Source of the DNA: Ariolimax columbianus
Lineage: Eukaryota; Mollusca; Gastropoda; Stylommatophora; Arionidae
Assembly: GCA_036924085.1 (NCBI GenBank)
Contig: JAVGWX010000007.1
Coordinates: 97,923,141-97,987,140 of the forward strand
DNA length: 64,000 nt
Direction of reading: 5' to 3'
Part shown: one piece after another, positions 31,602-42,883 of the stretch
Layout: each line of letters begins with the position of its first letter
How positions within the stretch are numbered: position 1 is the stretch's first letter
Made by a program: the position numbers and the translations under genes
The notes under the pieces: generated by a model
What the model was told of the DNA's origin: nothing
The model's database searches: none
What the model saw: the letters and a program-made list of their open reading frames with translations, nothing else

Positions 31602-31950
31602 GGCTAATCAGTGTGGAAATGTTGGTACACATCAGTTGTGGACTAATCGGTATGGAAGTGTTGGTACACATCAGTTGTGGGCTAATCGGTATGGAAATGT
31701 TGGTACACATCAGTTGTGGGCTAATCGGTATGGAAATGTTGGTACACATCAGTTGTGGGCTAATCGGTATGGAAATGTCGGTACACATCAGTTGTGGGCT
31801 AATCGGTATGGAAATGTCGGTACACATCAGTTGTAGGCTAATCAGTGTGGAAATGTCGGTACACATCAGTTGTAGGCTAATCAGTGTGGAAATGTCGGTA
31901 CACATCAGTTGTGGGCTAATCAGTATGGAAATGTCGGTACACATCAGTTT
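31602..31950. repeat. 39-bp minisatellite, about 9 copies
   Basis: Unit GTGGGCTAATCGGTATGGAA then ATGTTGGTACACATCAGTT. Period 39 is divisible by three, so both strands show 100-140-codon open frames of no coding meaning. Confidence 0.96.
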
Positions 31951-32510
31951 CTGTTCTTGCATGAAATTGCATTTGAACATATTGTTTTTGTTGTCATTGG
32001 CCACCAGTTTGATTGCAGTCCTTACCAATATTAATGTTGGCTAGTTTGTTTTCTTGTTAGGCCTATGAACCATTTAATTGTGTTGTTGCTTATTTATGTT
32101 TCTTATTGTATCTTTCCTTGTGTTATCAGTTACTTTTCTCAGTAACACATCTTGCAAGTTTGGCACTGTCTATTTCCTTGCTTTTTTGGGACTGTATTTG
32201 GTTATCACAGAGCAGTATTGATCTAATTATGTATTAATATATACCTTCTCAAACCATGAAATTAAAAGTTAGTAGTAAATTTATTTTGCATCTAAATTTA
32301 TATCAAATTTTTTAAAACAACACAAGGAAAGTTATCAGTGACAACCGGAAAATTTTCAAATGACTTCAGAGCAGAGGCAGTGACCTTGAAAACTGCAGCA
32401 AAGGTACTTGTGATAAATGAAAACACAGAGAAACACATGGTACTACTCAGACTTCCCGAGTGGTGTGCCGAAGACTTTGTGTATGACAAGGATAAGAATA
32501 GCACCACTGC
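31951..32510. other. Intron, nothing recognised
   Basis: AT-rich sequence with no recognised element. Confidence 0.45.
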
Positions 32511-32514
32511 CTAA

Positions 32515-32850
32515 CAGAGAGCATGTCATAAGAAGCGACTAACTGTGTGACATGGCATAACACCGGCCATGGTTAGGTGGTTTAGAGCAGCATAGATGAT
32601 GCCTAACAGGCTGCGGGTCTACTTTGCTCATGTGTTTGAGTCTATTAAGATGAACTCACACATAGGTTAACCACCCTCCGTAAGCAATTGTCCCAACGCA
32701 GTGGAGTATTAAGCTGGTCGAGCCTAGCTTGCTAAGTAGAAAATCTTTTTCCTGGCTACATCTTGCACATACCAGAGCTGGGACCTGCACATTGACATCT
32801 GCCCATGTAGAAGTACAGGTCGACTAAGAACTAAGAATTATTCAGACAAG
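32515..32850 (+). mobile_element. Family D repeat, full-like copy
   Basis: GAGCATGTCATAAGAAGCGA through AAGTACAGGTCGACTAAG is the reverse complement, over about 330 bp, of 46045-46415. Its centre (GATGATGCCTAACAGGCTGC then TTTGAGTCTATTAAGATG) is shared with SINE-C. Confidence 0.8.
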
Positions 32851-33059
32851 CTATCTGTGGTGGCACCGCTTGGAGCGGAAAAAAATACAGATATAAAGTA
32901 ACTCTGTGAGGCACTCTCTAAACTATATTACCGATTCAGAAAAGTGGTGATTTAGTGGATTCTATCTCATTGCAGTATACTTGACAATAAAGATGCTGAC
33001 ATACTGTTATGAGAAGGCAGAACGCTACCTCAACTTAATATAGATATAACTAATGAAGA

Positions 33060-33594
33060 GACCAAGAGGCTTGTCAGGTGCAGATACAAGAACACTGGGT
33101 TAGCGGAGCATCCAGGACAACAACAACAAAATGGTGCTTGCTGCAAGCTAAACATGGCCAAGCAGGTGATTTTCAAACTCTGCACAGACCACAACAGGTT
33201 ATGATACCATCTATTCAACAAGTTGAAATAAGACGTACAGATCTGCCGAAGACGGATGTGTCGGACTGAAAGGTGCAAATATCGCAGTCAAGCTGTAAAC
33301 TAGCTACACAACGCATTCCGTTATCCAGACTACATTCTGCTACTTGCAAATCACTGTTCAGGGCTTGGTAGCGGGAGATTGAGAACAAACACAGAAGAAG
33401 AAGAGGAACATACAGATGAATGTGTCTGCGGAACATCTGCTGCAGGAGTGTCCAACATACGAGATACAGAGAAGGAACATTTAGCCATCACCTGTTCCGC
33501 AAGCTCTATTGTGATACCAATAACCTCATGCAGACCACTGCTAGTCTTTGGAGAAATTCAATTTGATAACTGATAGCGTACAACGAAGAAGAAG
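33060..33594 (+). pseudogene. LINE 3' end interrupted by a SINE-B
   Basis: 33165-33230 reads QVIFKLCTDHNR.YHLFNKLK, a degraded version of the RNase H LINE C-terminus. After the SINE-B, 33412-33480 resumes TDECVCG and HLLQECPTYEIQR. It ends TGATAGCGTACAACGAAGAAG, the family's (GAA)n terminus. Confidence 0.8.
33245..33411 (+). mobile_element. SINE-B, 5'-truncated
   Basis: CGGATGTGTCGGACTGAAAG through GGGAGATTGAGAAC and an (AGAAGAAG) tail. Inserted into the LINE fragment around it. Confidence 0.8.
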
Positions 33595-33683
33595 ATATAT
33601 TTATATATATAAATTGAAGCTAATGAAAATTCATCCAATTTTGTTGTTCTCATACAGAGTGTTATCTTTGTTCTCACCCATAG

Positions 33684-33785
33684 ATGGAGAGCTCCAACAC
33701 TGAGCGAGAATTCACATATCAAGAAATGCCTCCAAAAATAGAGTTGCACTTGACTCGCAAGCCAGAAGAGTACAACCTTATGACT
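33684..33785 (+). CDS. Sos: Sos exon 12 of window (REM to Cdc25 linker)
   Basis: 34 codons, phase 0/0. It encodes residues 495-528, including FTYQEMPPKIELHLTR and EEYNLMT, equivalent to the 'PPTVEWHISRPG...FDLLT' stretch before the catalytic domain. Acceptor CATAG, donor GTAAGT. The exon opens with ATG, but this is internal and not a start. Confidence 0.93.
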
Positions 33786-33811
33786 GTAAGTCTCAGTTTT
33801 TCAAATCTCAT

Positions 33812-34150
33812 TTAACCTTTACCGTGCCGCCGCTGCGAAATGGTCATAGGTTTATCATGTATAAACTTCCGGGTTAATGGCATAGAAACGGCTGAATATA
33901 CGGGTATTTAAATACTGAAAACTAGACAACTTTCGTACGCTCGTTTCTTGTAGAACAATGGCTTGTTGTTGATTTTATAGAGAATTTTGAAACGATTTCT
34001 TATCATTTTCAATCGGATTTGAAGGTTATTCCATTATTGTGGGTGATGAAGTTATGATGTTGCAACGGATTTTTCTGAGGTAGGTCTGATTAGTTTGTTT
34101 ATTTAGAAGTAATAAATATGTTTGAAGTTGAAACTAACAGATATATCTTA
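33812..34150 (+). repeat. Dispersed repeat F, copy 2 (left part)
   Basis: TTTATCATGTATAAACTTCC and GGGTTAATGGCATAGAAACG match, in reverse complement, 63540-63760. TATTCCATTATTGTGGGTGA matches 47.4 kb and, inverted, 63.4 kb. Confidence 0.65.
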
Positions 34151-34489
34151 TAGAAGAGGAAAGCCGACAATTACCAACACACTGTACGGAGCAGTGACAC
34201 AACTGAAGAAGACCTGTATATATATATATATATTAGAATGCCATTGGGCTGCCAATAGTAGGCTTGCTCAGCAGCTATCGGATAATAACATCTTCTTATA
34301 GAAGAACAGTAGCAGTGCTCTGTGACAAATAACAAAATATTTCTGAAACCCTTGCGGACCCCAATTTGTGAGTCTAAGTCAGGGCTTGTCAACCTTTTTA
34401 TACTTGGTGCCCACTTTTACAATTTTCATGAGGGTAAATTTTCCTTACCGCCCACTAAAATCTTAATTGAGGAACATTTTGGATGTTTT

Positions 34490-34960
34490 TAAAACATCAT
34501 CATCACAGGGCATGTCCTTTGCAGAACGTCACTTCCATCACAGCCCGTCTAAAAGAAACTATGATCTCTTGCCAAATGTCCAGCCTGCTCCAGAGTCATG
34601 TCCAAGCATTCCTTGACATCTTAATCTGCTATGCACCATTCTTTCCAAAACTGTCATGTCCTTTGATGTGGCCAAAGTATTAACATTTTTTTTAATGATG
34701 GAATTTATTAACCAGTTCCCTTCTACGTTTAACTCTTGTCGAATGTCTGCATTCTTCTTTTTTTTTTCAGTCCATGGTATTATGAGAACCTTTCTATACC
34801 ATTTTGACTAGAAGTATTCGATTCTCTTCCTTGAGGTTTGGATAACTGTACATGTTTCAAGCCATATGCTGCCATGGGAAAAACACATGATTCTCAAAAT
34901 GTTCACTTTTGCTGGTATTCTGCCATATTTTCCTCAGGTTGTGTAGCCTCTTGCCATAAT
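34490..34960 (-). pseudogene. RT fossil, C-terminal part, - strand
   Basis: On + the landmarks GTCATGTCCAAGCATTCCTT, GATGTGGCCAAAGTATTAAC and CAGTCCATGGTATTATGAG correspond on - to C-terminal LINE blocks (IPWTE-like, YFGHIKG, DVK-like). Heavily degraded and 5'-truncated. Confidence 0.65.
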
Positions 34961-35089
34961 AATAATAATTACAATATGTTTTTAATACAGAATGTAATTA
35001 TTCTGCTACTGCCCACCTGAAAGCTAAAATGGCCATTAGTGGATGCTAGCACCCTGGTTGAAGAGCACTGGCTTATGTGTTTGTGATGT

Positions 35090-35600
35090 ATTTATGGACA
35101 TTTTCAACTTCATCTTCTTGCATCTCAGAAACTAACACACGCACGCACACACAATAAAAACAATAACACCAAGTTCTTTATTAATATATGTCTCTACTCC
35201 ATGACAAAATCATATCTAATAAAAAAACAGGAGCGTGTGGCCGAATGGTTTCGAGGCCTGCCTGCCAACAAGGAGGGCAGCGGTTCGAATCCCTGGTATG
35301 GCATTTGTTGTTTTTCTGTTGGGGGTGAAATAAACAAACATAGCGAGCACAGGACGTAACGACAGCAGTGGCGAAGTGGTTTGTAGTCCTCAGCCTTCAA
35401 AACCCCTCGATTACCTCAGCAATGGGAAAAATGTCGTATGACAGTTTTTTTTGGTGTGTTTTTTTAAATAAAAAAGACCGGTTAGAATCTCTCAAATTCT
35501 ACAGCCGTGACAAGATGTGACATGCTGAAAAATAATGCGGCTACAGGGAAACAATTTTTTGTGTGTAATGTGGTGAAGGTTAATCTAATAGTTATATTCA
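35090..35600 (+). repeat. Dispersed repeat F, copy 2 (right part) with tRNA-like insert
   Basis: TTTTCAACTTCATCTTCTTG and AAAACAATAACACCAAG match 30.7-30.8 kb. A tRNA-like segment follows. Confidence 0.55.
35231..35303 (+). mobile_element. tRNA-related sequence (SINE head or tRNA pseudogene)
   Basis: Box A-like TGGCCGAATGGTTTCGAGG and a perfect box B GGTTCGAATCC, with a possible anticodon stem CTGCC/GGCAG. The acceptor ends do not pair, so an active tRNA gene is unlikely. Confidence 0.6.
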
Positions 35601-35796
35601 AATGTTCTTTGATGTAGTAAAGTTTAAAAATAATCTTTTTGATTTAAAACAAAGATGCTTGCCAGTTTATTTATGTTTACAGATTATTTTCAGTTACTGA
35701 AATTATACAAATAGGAGAAGTGACCTCTGTGCAATCAGATTGTTTTTTCAAGTTTAATCTATTGACTAATTAAGCATTATTATTTTTTGTGCACAG

Positions 35797-35952
35797 CTTC
35801 ATCCAATAGAAATTGCACGTCAGGTAACGTTACTGGAATTTGACTTGTACCGCGCGGTCAAACCATCCGAGCTGGTTGGCATGCCTTGGATGAAAAAGGA
35901 TAAGCAACAGACAGCACCTAACCTGCTTAAAATGATACATTTCTCCACCAAT
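35797..35952 (+). CDS. Sos: Sos exon 13 of window (Cdc25 domain start)
   Basis: 52 codons, phase 0/0. Residues 529-580 begin [19 protein letters not shown] and contain KPSELVG and PNLLKMI, the hallmark opening of the RasGEF catalytic domain. Acceptor CACAG, donor GTAAGT. A 1.6-kb minisatellite begins about 50 bp after the donor. Confidence 0.97.
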
Positions 35953-35998
35953 GTAAGTCAGATTCCTTAATCAGCTTGGTGATCATTTTCTTACTTAA

Positions 35999-37595
35999 CT
36001 TCTCCTCTTCTATCTTGGGGTGTAGAGGTTTGCCAGAGAGAGTGAGTGCTAGACTATTCTATCTTGGGGTGTAGAGGTTTGCCAGAGAGAGTGAGTGCTA
36101 GACTATTCTATCTTGGGGTGTAGAGGTTTGCCAGAGAGAGTGAGTGCTAGACTATTCTATCTTGGGGTGTAGTTTGCCAGAGAGAGTGAGTGATAGACTA
36201 TTCTATCTTGGGGTGTAGTTTGCCAGAGAGAGTGAGTGATAGACTATTCTATCTTGGGGTGTAGTTTTCCAGAGAGAGTGAGTGCTAGACTATTCTATCT
36301 TGGGGTGTAGAGGTTTGCAAGAGAGAGTGAGTGCTAGACTATTCTATCTTGGGGTGTAGAGGTTTGCCAGAGAGAGTGAGTGCTAGACTATTCTATCTTG
36401 GGGTGTAGTTTGCCAGAGAGAGTGAGTGATAGACTATTCTATCTTGGGGTGTAGTTTGCCAGAGAGAGTGAGTGATAGACTATTCTATCTTGGGGTGTAG
36501 TTTGCCAGAGAGAGTGAGTGATAGACTATTCTATCTTGGGGTGTAGAGGTTTGCCAGAGAGAGTGAGTGCTAGACTATTCTATCTTGGGGTGTAGTTTGC
36601 CAGAGAGAGTGAGTGATAGACTATTCTATCTTGGGGTGTAGTTTTCCAGAGAGAGTGAGTGCTAGACTATTCTATCTTGGGGTGTAGTTTGCCAGAGAGA
36701 GTGAGTGATAGACTATTCTATCTTGGGGTGTAGTTTGCCAGAGAGAGGGAGTGATAGACTATTCTATCTTGGGGTGTAGTTTGCCAGAGAGAGTGAGTGA
36801 TAGACTATTCTATCTTGGAGTGTAGAGGTTTGCCAGAAAAAGTGAGTGCTAGATTATTCTATCTTGGAGTGAAGAGGTTTTCCAGAAAGAGTGAGTGCTA
36901 GACTATTCTATCTTGCGGTATAGAGGTTTTCCAGTGAGAGTGCCAGACCATTCTGTCTTGGGGTGTAGAGGTTTGCCAGAGAGAGTGAGTGCCAGACCAT
37001 TCTGTCTTGGGGTGTAGAGGTTTGCCAGAAAGAGTGAGTGCTAGACTATTCTATCTTGGGGTGTAGAGGTTTGCCAGAGAGAGTGGCAGACCATTCTATC
37101 TTGGGGTGTAGAGGTTTGCCAGAAAGAGTAAGTTCCAGACTATTCTATCTTGGGGTGTAGAGGTTTGCCAGAGAGAGTGGCAGACCATTCTATCTTGGGG
37201 TGTAGAGGTTTGCCAGAAAGAGTAAGTTCCAGACTATTTTATCTTGGGGTGTAGAGGTTTGCCAGAGAGAGGGGCAGACCATTCTATCTTTGAGTGTAGA
37301 GAGAGTGGCAGACCATTCTATCTTTGAGTGTAGAGAGAGTGCCAGACTATTCTTTCTTGGCATGTAGAGGTTTGTCAGAGAGAGTGCCAGACTATTCTAT
37401 CTTGGAGTGTAGAGAGAGTGCCAGACTATTCTATCTTGGAATGTATAGAGAGTGCCAGATTATTCTATCTTGGAATGTATAGAGGGTGCCAGACTATTCT
37501 ATCTTGGGATGTAGAGGTTAGAGAGAGTGCCAGACTATTCTATCTTGGAATGTAGATGTTTGTTAGTGAGAGTGCCACACCATTCTATCTGATGT
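35999..37595. repeat. Roughly 49-bp minisatellite, about 34 copies
   Basis: Unit TTCTATCTTGGGGTGTAGAG then GTTTGCCAGAGAGAGTGAGTGCTAGACTA, written in two parts. Shorter 45-bp variants lack AGAGG; the right half becomes increasingly diverged. A related single unit is seen near 40065. Confidence 0.96.
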
Positions 37596-37667
37596 CTTCC
37601 TTGTGGCCTGATTCTGCCAACTACAGATAGTTTTAAAAAATATAATTGCTTTTATATTCTTTCATCC

Positions 37668-37850
37668 AGGGGACGGCGTGGCCTAGTGGTCAAGTGGCAC
37701 GGCTCACGACCCGAAGGTGCTGGGTTCGATCCCCATCACAGCACCGGCCGTTACCCCGGGGAAGCAAACCCTTAGAAAATGCAGGAAGAAGCAGAACCTT
37801 ACATAAAATGCGTGCTGAAGGCGAACGCAAAAAAAAAAAAAAAAAAAAAA
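37668..37850 (+). mobile_element. SINE-A copy, internally deleted, 14-bp target duplication
   Basis: ATATTCTTTCATCC at 37654-37667 and 37851-37864. Head GGGACGGCGTGGCCTAGTGG and box B GGTTCGATCCCC are intact. About 75 bp of body are missing between GCTGAAG and GCGAACGC, followed by a run of about 22 A. Confidence 0.93.
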
Positions 37851-37855
37851 ATATT

Positions 37856-38262
37856 CTTTCATCCCTTCAGCTTTTGCCCATGTAGATATAATGATCCCTC
37901 CCTTCAGCTGTTGCCCATGTAGATATAATGATCCCTCCCTTCAGCTGTTGCCCATGTAGATATAATGATCCCTCCCTTCAGCTGTTGCCCATGTAGATAT
38001 AATGATTCCTCCCTTCAGCTGTTGCCCATGTAGATATAATGATCCCTCCCTTCAGCTGTTGACCATGTAGATCTAATGATCCCTCCCTTTAGCTGTTGCC
38101 CATGTAGATATAATGATCCCTCCCTTCAGCTGTTGCCCATGTAGATATAATGATCCCTCCCTTCAGCTGTTGACCATGTAGATCTAATAACTCCTCCCTT
38201 CAGCTGTTCCTCATGTAGATCCAATGACCCCTCCTTTCAGCTGTTGCCTGTGTAGATACAAT
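37856..38262. repeat. 37-bp minisatellite, about 11 copies
   Basis: Unit CCCTTCAGCTGTTGCCCATG then TAGATATAATGATCCCT. It borders the SINE-A target site. Confidence 0.95.
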
Positions 38263-38699
38263 ACACCCTCCATTCAACTGTTTAACGTGTGGATCTCAGG
38301 ACCCCTCATTAAGGAGCACAGTATAGGGCATCCTGTGATGCATGTGATAAAGGTAACTAAGCAGGGTTGAACATAGGAGTGGTAACCTCATCATTAAAGA
38401 CAAATTGCTACAGAAGCCACCAATGAAATGCACACCAAATGCTTTGTTGCCAGCTTTTGAAAGGTGGCTCTATGCTCTGTATGTAGCGAAATGAAGAAGT
38501 AGAATACATTGAGCTTTGTAAATAAATAAGTGTGTCCGCCAGCTTTATATATCTAAATCTGTGTATCCCTCCAGATTTATAAAATGAAATCTTTGTATCC
38601 GTTAAGTTATATATCTGGAATATTTGTAACCCTCTATTACAATATCTAAATCTTTGTATCCCTCCAGCTCTATAACTAAATCTTTGTACCCCAGCTCCA
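38263..38699. other. Intron, low-complexity transition
   Basis: Short imperfect repeats of AAATCTTTGTATCCCTCCAG (38560-38690). Otherwise nothing recognised. Confidence 0.5.
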
Positions 38700-39245
38700 T
38701 TTAACTAAACGTGTTTCCTTTGTGGTCTATAATACAATCCTTGTTTTCTTTGGGGTCTATAATACAATCCTTGTTTTCTTTGTGCTCTATAATATAATCC
38801 TAGTGTGTGCTCTATAACACAATCCTTGTTTTCTTTGTGCTCTATAATACAATCCTAGTGTGTGCTCTATAACACAATCCTTGTTTTCTTTGTGCTCTAT
38901 AATATAATCCTAGTGTGTGCTCTATAATACAATCCTTGTTTTCTTTGTGCTCTATAATACAATCCTAGTGTGTTCTCTATAATACAATCCTTGTTTTCTT
39001 TGTGCTCTATAATACAATCTTTATTTTTCTGTGTGCTCTATAATACAATCCTTGTTGAATTTGTGCTCTATAATAGAATTCTTGTTTCCTTTGTGCGCTA
39101 TAATACAATCCTGGTGTGTGCTCTATAATACAATCCTGGTGTGTGCTCTATAATACAATCCGTGTTTCCTTTGTGCTCTATAATACAATCCTTGTTTCCT
39201 TTGTGTTCTATAATACAATCATTGCTTCCTTTTATCTCTATATCC
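38700..39245. repeat. Roughly 30-bp minisatellite, about 17 copies
   Basis: Unit CTATAATACAATCCTTGTTT then TCTTTGTGCT, with a shorter CCTAGTGTGTGCT variant alternating in part of the array. Confidence 0.94.
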
Positions 39246-39503
39246 AATCCATGTTTCTGTTAAGTTCTGAAACTGTGATTTTTTCTCTATTGCACAGCTA
39301 AACTTTGAAGATATATTTCTAGTTGTGTGACACTAAAATATGAAGGTATATTTCAACTTAATTCTGAATGTATGTTGCTATGTCAGGTCTTTTACACTTC
39401 TAAACTCTGAAAGTATATTGCTAAATTTATGATACAACTAAACTCTGAATGCGTATTGCTATGCCAATGTCACAATTAAACCCTGATGAATATGTATTTC
39501 TAG

Positions 39504-39686
39504 TTCACTTACTGGCTGGAGCTGTTTATCGTGGAAACATCCAACCTTGAGGAGAGGGTGGCGGTGATGTCAAGGATCATTGAGGTCATGCTCGTCTTTC
39601 AAGAGCTGAATAATTTTAATGGAGTATTAGAGATTATTGGAGCCCTCAACTCAGCATCTGTTTTTAGACTTGAACATACAAAGAAG
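39504..39686 (+). CDS. Sos: Sos exon 14 of window (Cdc25 domain)
   Basis: 61 codons, phase 0/0. Residues 581-641 include [33 protein letters not shown] and [14 protein letters not shown] is the invariant RasGEF signature. Acceptor TCTAG, donor GTAATT. The open frame runs past the donor by chance for 84 codons. Confidence 0.97.
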
Positions 39687-39899
39687 GTAATTCTTTTAGC
39701 ATTAGGTTTTACGGAATGGAGTGATTCTTGTGTAGAGAGATTCTGGCAAAAGTTAAATTTGGATTGTCTTATCGGTGCCAGCATGTCATTTCTTTATTTG
39801 CTTTCCCTTTGGTTGTTTAAATTAGTCATTCTAATTTTTTTTTGTCGTTTGTACCTGACGTTTTTGTTTGAACGTAGATTGTTTGGTTTTCTTCTTTAC

Positions 39900-40215
39900 G
39901 ACCATGTTATGACTCTTATCTGTCAAAGTGTTTATTGACACCAGATTGTATGTCCATGTTATGACTCATATCTGTCAAAGTGTTTATTGACACCAGATTG
40001 TATGTCCATGTTATGACTCATGTCTGTCATAGTGTTTATTGACTTACTTACTTACTTAGTCGCTCCTCTTCTACCGTGAGGTGTAGAGGTGTGTTTATTG
40101 ACACCAGATTTTATGTCCATGTTGTGTCTCATATCTGTCAAAGTGTTTATTGACACCAGATTGTATGTCCATGTTGTGATCCATACTTGTCAAAGAGTTT
40201 ATTGACTCCAGATTA
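39900..40215. repeat. Roughly 52-bp tandem repeat, about 5 copies
   Basis: Unit GTGTTTATTGACACCAGATT then GTATGTCCATGTTATGACTCATATCTGTCAAA, given in two parts. One copy is interrupted by sequence like the 36-kb array unit. Confidence 0.9.
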
Positions 40216-40289
40216 TTGCCTTTTCAAGTGTTTTTATATCTTGTGCTTGCGTTCCTTGTGTTTCAATTCATTTTTATGTGTATTGTACT

Positions 40290-41240
40290 TTGAAAACCTC
40301 AGCCGAGCAAAGCTTAGTTTGGATTCCATAAAGGAATGGGTTATTCACCTTAAGAGAATTAATCAAAAGAACAACAGAATATGACAAGCGTTTAAGCAAA
40401 ATATTTTGAATGTTTTTTGACAGAGTTGATAGGAATAAACTCTGGGCAATATTGGAGGACTATGTAATACAGGGGTAACTATTAATACAAATGCAATAAG
40501 AATAACTGATAGAGATACTTTTGAAATAACTATAGGAGCACAATAAGGATATGTCCTTTCACCGTTGCTATCAACTTTTACACGGACAGAGTGACAGACG
40601 TCAGTAAAACTACAACCAGGAAGTTGAATTTAACATAAGAAGTGAGGAACCCTAACCCTTTACATGAGCTACTCTATGCAGATGACCAACCCTAATATAC
40701 AAGGTTGAAGATAGACTGCAAATAAAAAATGCAAATTAAACAAATGAAGATAGCACATAAAAAATGAAAATTAAACAAATGAAGATAGCACATAAAAAAT
40801 GAAAATTAAACAAATGAAGATAGCACATAAAAAATGCAAATTAAACAAATGAAGATAGCACATAAAAAATGCAAATTAAACAAATGAAGAAAGCACATAA
40901 AAAATTCAAATTAAACAAATGAAGATAGCACATAAAAAATGCAAATTAAACAAATGAAGATAGCACATAAAAAATGCAAATTAAACAAATGAAGATTTCA
41001 CATAAAAAATGCAAATTAAACAAATGAAGATAGCACATAAAAAATGCAAATTAAACAAATGAAGATAGCACATAAAAAATGGAAACCATGAAGATTAGTA
41101 GAACACCATGTTCACTTACATGCATGTAAACAATATCAAACTTAAGCGGACCTAGCAGTTCAAATACCTGGGAAATATTCTTACAGAAGATGGAAAGCTT
41201 GGTAGAGAAATTGAAACTAGAAGTCGGAGAGCACCAACAC
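40290..41240 (+). pseudogene. RT fossil containing a tandem expansion
   Basis: Degraded but ordered RT blocks: FGFHKGMGYS (QFGFRKGMGT-like, 40318), FFDRVDRNKLWAILEDY (40417), a LLYADDQP catalytic box (40670), and after the array QFKYLGNILTEDGKLGREIE (about 41157). The central 40722-41088 is a 35-bp array. Confidence 0.85.
40722..41088. repeat. 35-bp minisatellite within the RT fossil, about 10 copies
   Basis: Unit AATGAAGATAGCACATAAAA then AATGCAAATTAAACA. The unit is the local RT sequence (KNAN-TNEDST...) amplified in place; RT homology continues on both sides. Confidence 0.93.
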
Positions 41241-41249
41241 AAAGAATGA

Positions 41250-42425
41250 AAGAAGTTGAGATGCAGAAGGGAGTGTGACAATGATGCGTACTCTCTCCTT
41301 ATCTGTTCAATATCTATGCAGAGAACATAATGAGTAATGTCAAGAGTCATGAATCACAGCCTGCGGTAATGAAATACCAGAGCTAAGATATGCAGATGAA
41401 ACAGTTGTCTGTTTAATGTGGGGCTGGAACAGATGATCCTGTCAGTCAAACTATACAGCAAGAAACAAAATCTATTCATAAACACTGGCAAGACTAAGAC
41501 AATGAGCACTGACAAGGTGAAAACCAGACCTAAAGTTGTCCTAGAGAAACATGAAGAGTTATCTTCATCCCTGATGGCAATTGTTGCCATGGGACCTACC
41601 TTTACCTTTAGATAAACAAAACGTTCAGAATGCCACAAGTTTGGAATATCTCTGCTCAACTATTAACTACAACGGAGATTGCACTATTAACTACAACGGA
41701 GATTGCCTAAAAGAAATACAGTGAAGAATGCTATGGCACTACAGAGGTTAACTAAAATGAAAACGTATGGCAGAAAATAAAATGACAAAAGTAAAGGTCC
41801 TGAGGACTTGCATCTTGCCGGTAGCAACGTACTGATGTGAGACATGCTCAAGCACACAAACCCTGCGGAAGACTTGCATCTTTCCGGTAGCAACGTACGG
41901 ATGTGAGACATGCTCAAGCACACAAACCCTGCGAAAGACTTGCATCTTTCCGGTAGCAACGTACGGATGTGAGACATGCTCAAGCACACAAACCCTGCGG
42001 AAGACTTGCATCTTGCCGGTAGCAACGTACGGATGTGAGACATGCTCAAGCACACAAACCCTACGGAAGAAGATTGAATCCTTCCAGCTAAAAATGCTAC
42101 AGCAGTGTGCTCAAAATACCATGGATTGCAGAAAAGAAAAACACGGAAATCCTACAAGAGCTCAATATAGAACAAAACTGACTAGTAAACATTACTTGTA
42201 GGAAATTAACATACTTCGGCCACATCAAACGCCACAAAGAATGATACTGGAGGGTGTGATACCTGGCAGAGGGGACAAACTGAGGAGAAGATGGACAAGG
42301 TAAATTACATACTCTCTGGGGTAGACAGAGGCAGGAGAGCTGAACAGGATCGAGTGTCTTACAAATCAGTTGACAAGAGTGACCCTTTGCAAAGGACATG
42401 TAACATGATGATGATGAATCTGAAA
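41250..42425 (+). pseudogene. Second RT fossil containing a tandem expansion
   Basis: Blocks: LSPYLFNIYAENIMSNVK (about 41296), a degraded LRYADETVV box (41380), LQRLTKMKTYG, then PVATYGCETCSSTQTLRKKI and FQLKMLQ, ending with YFGHIKRHK-like text near 42220. Stops and frameshifts throughout. Confidence 0.85.
41800..42075. repeat. 66-bp tandem repeat within the RT fossil, 4 copies
   Basis: Unit includes CGGTAGCAACGTACGGATGT and GAGACATGCTCAAGCACACA. 66 bp is 22 codons and the RT frame (VATYGCETCSSTQTLRK) is kept through all copies. Confidence 0.95.
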
Positions 42426-42524
42426 GCGTTGTGACTCATCAACTGTCATTTAAATGGTAACATAGCAACACCATTTATACCAACTCTGTGCTACTGTTGT
42501 TAAATGTGGTCCTTTTTTTTCAAG

Positions 42525-42883
42525 GCTTATGAGAGGAAAATTACAACTTGTGAAATAAAATACCAAAGAACAGTCATTGGTGTGACCAGGACACAGAATG
42601 AGAAATTAGGACATTAACAAAATGGTTAGTACTAGCCCTTGTGCTGAATACATAGCATAACTGAAAATAAGATTGTTCGGTCATCTCATGAGAATGCAAG
42701 CTGACGAGCTACCACTGCATGCTTACGACACAAGAGTATCTGGCTACAGAACATGAGGGAGACCATGTGACAGATGGATTATATGACAAAAGAGAAATCC
42801 TACAAAACAGGCATGTATTGTTTGGTCATCTCATGAGAATGCAAGCTGATGAAATATCGCTGCAAGCTTACGACACAAGAGTA
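42525..42883 (+). pseudogene. Third RT fossil (C-terminus), target of a LINE insertion
   Basis: KAYERKITTCEIKYQRTVIG, then RLFGHLMRMQADELPLHAYD, typical of LINE C-termini. A roughly 150-bp segment with CATCTCATGAGAATGCAAGC is tandemly duplicated. The fossil continues after the inserted LINE at 44556 (GTATCTGACTACAGGACATG). Confidence 0.75.

Noticed and set aside
31597..32044. 143-codon frames on both strands
   Set aside because: 39-bp array, period divisible by three.
35231..35303. Functional tRNA gene
   Set aside because: Good A and B boxes but acceptor ends do not pair; more likely a SINE head or pseudogene.
39504..39938. 135-codon frame as a separate gene
   Set aside because: Sos exon 14 plus chance read-through past its GTAATT donor; the exon 15 frame and homology support splicing at 39686.
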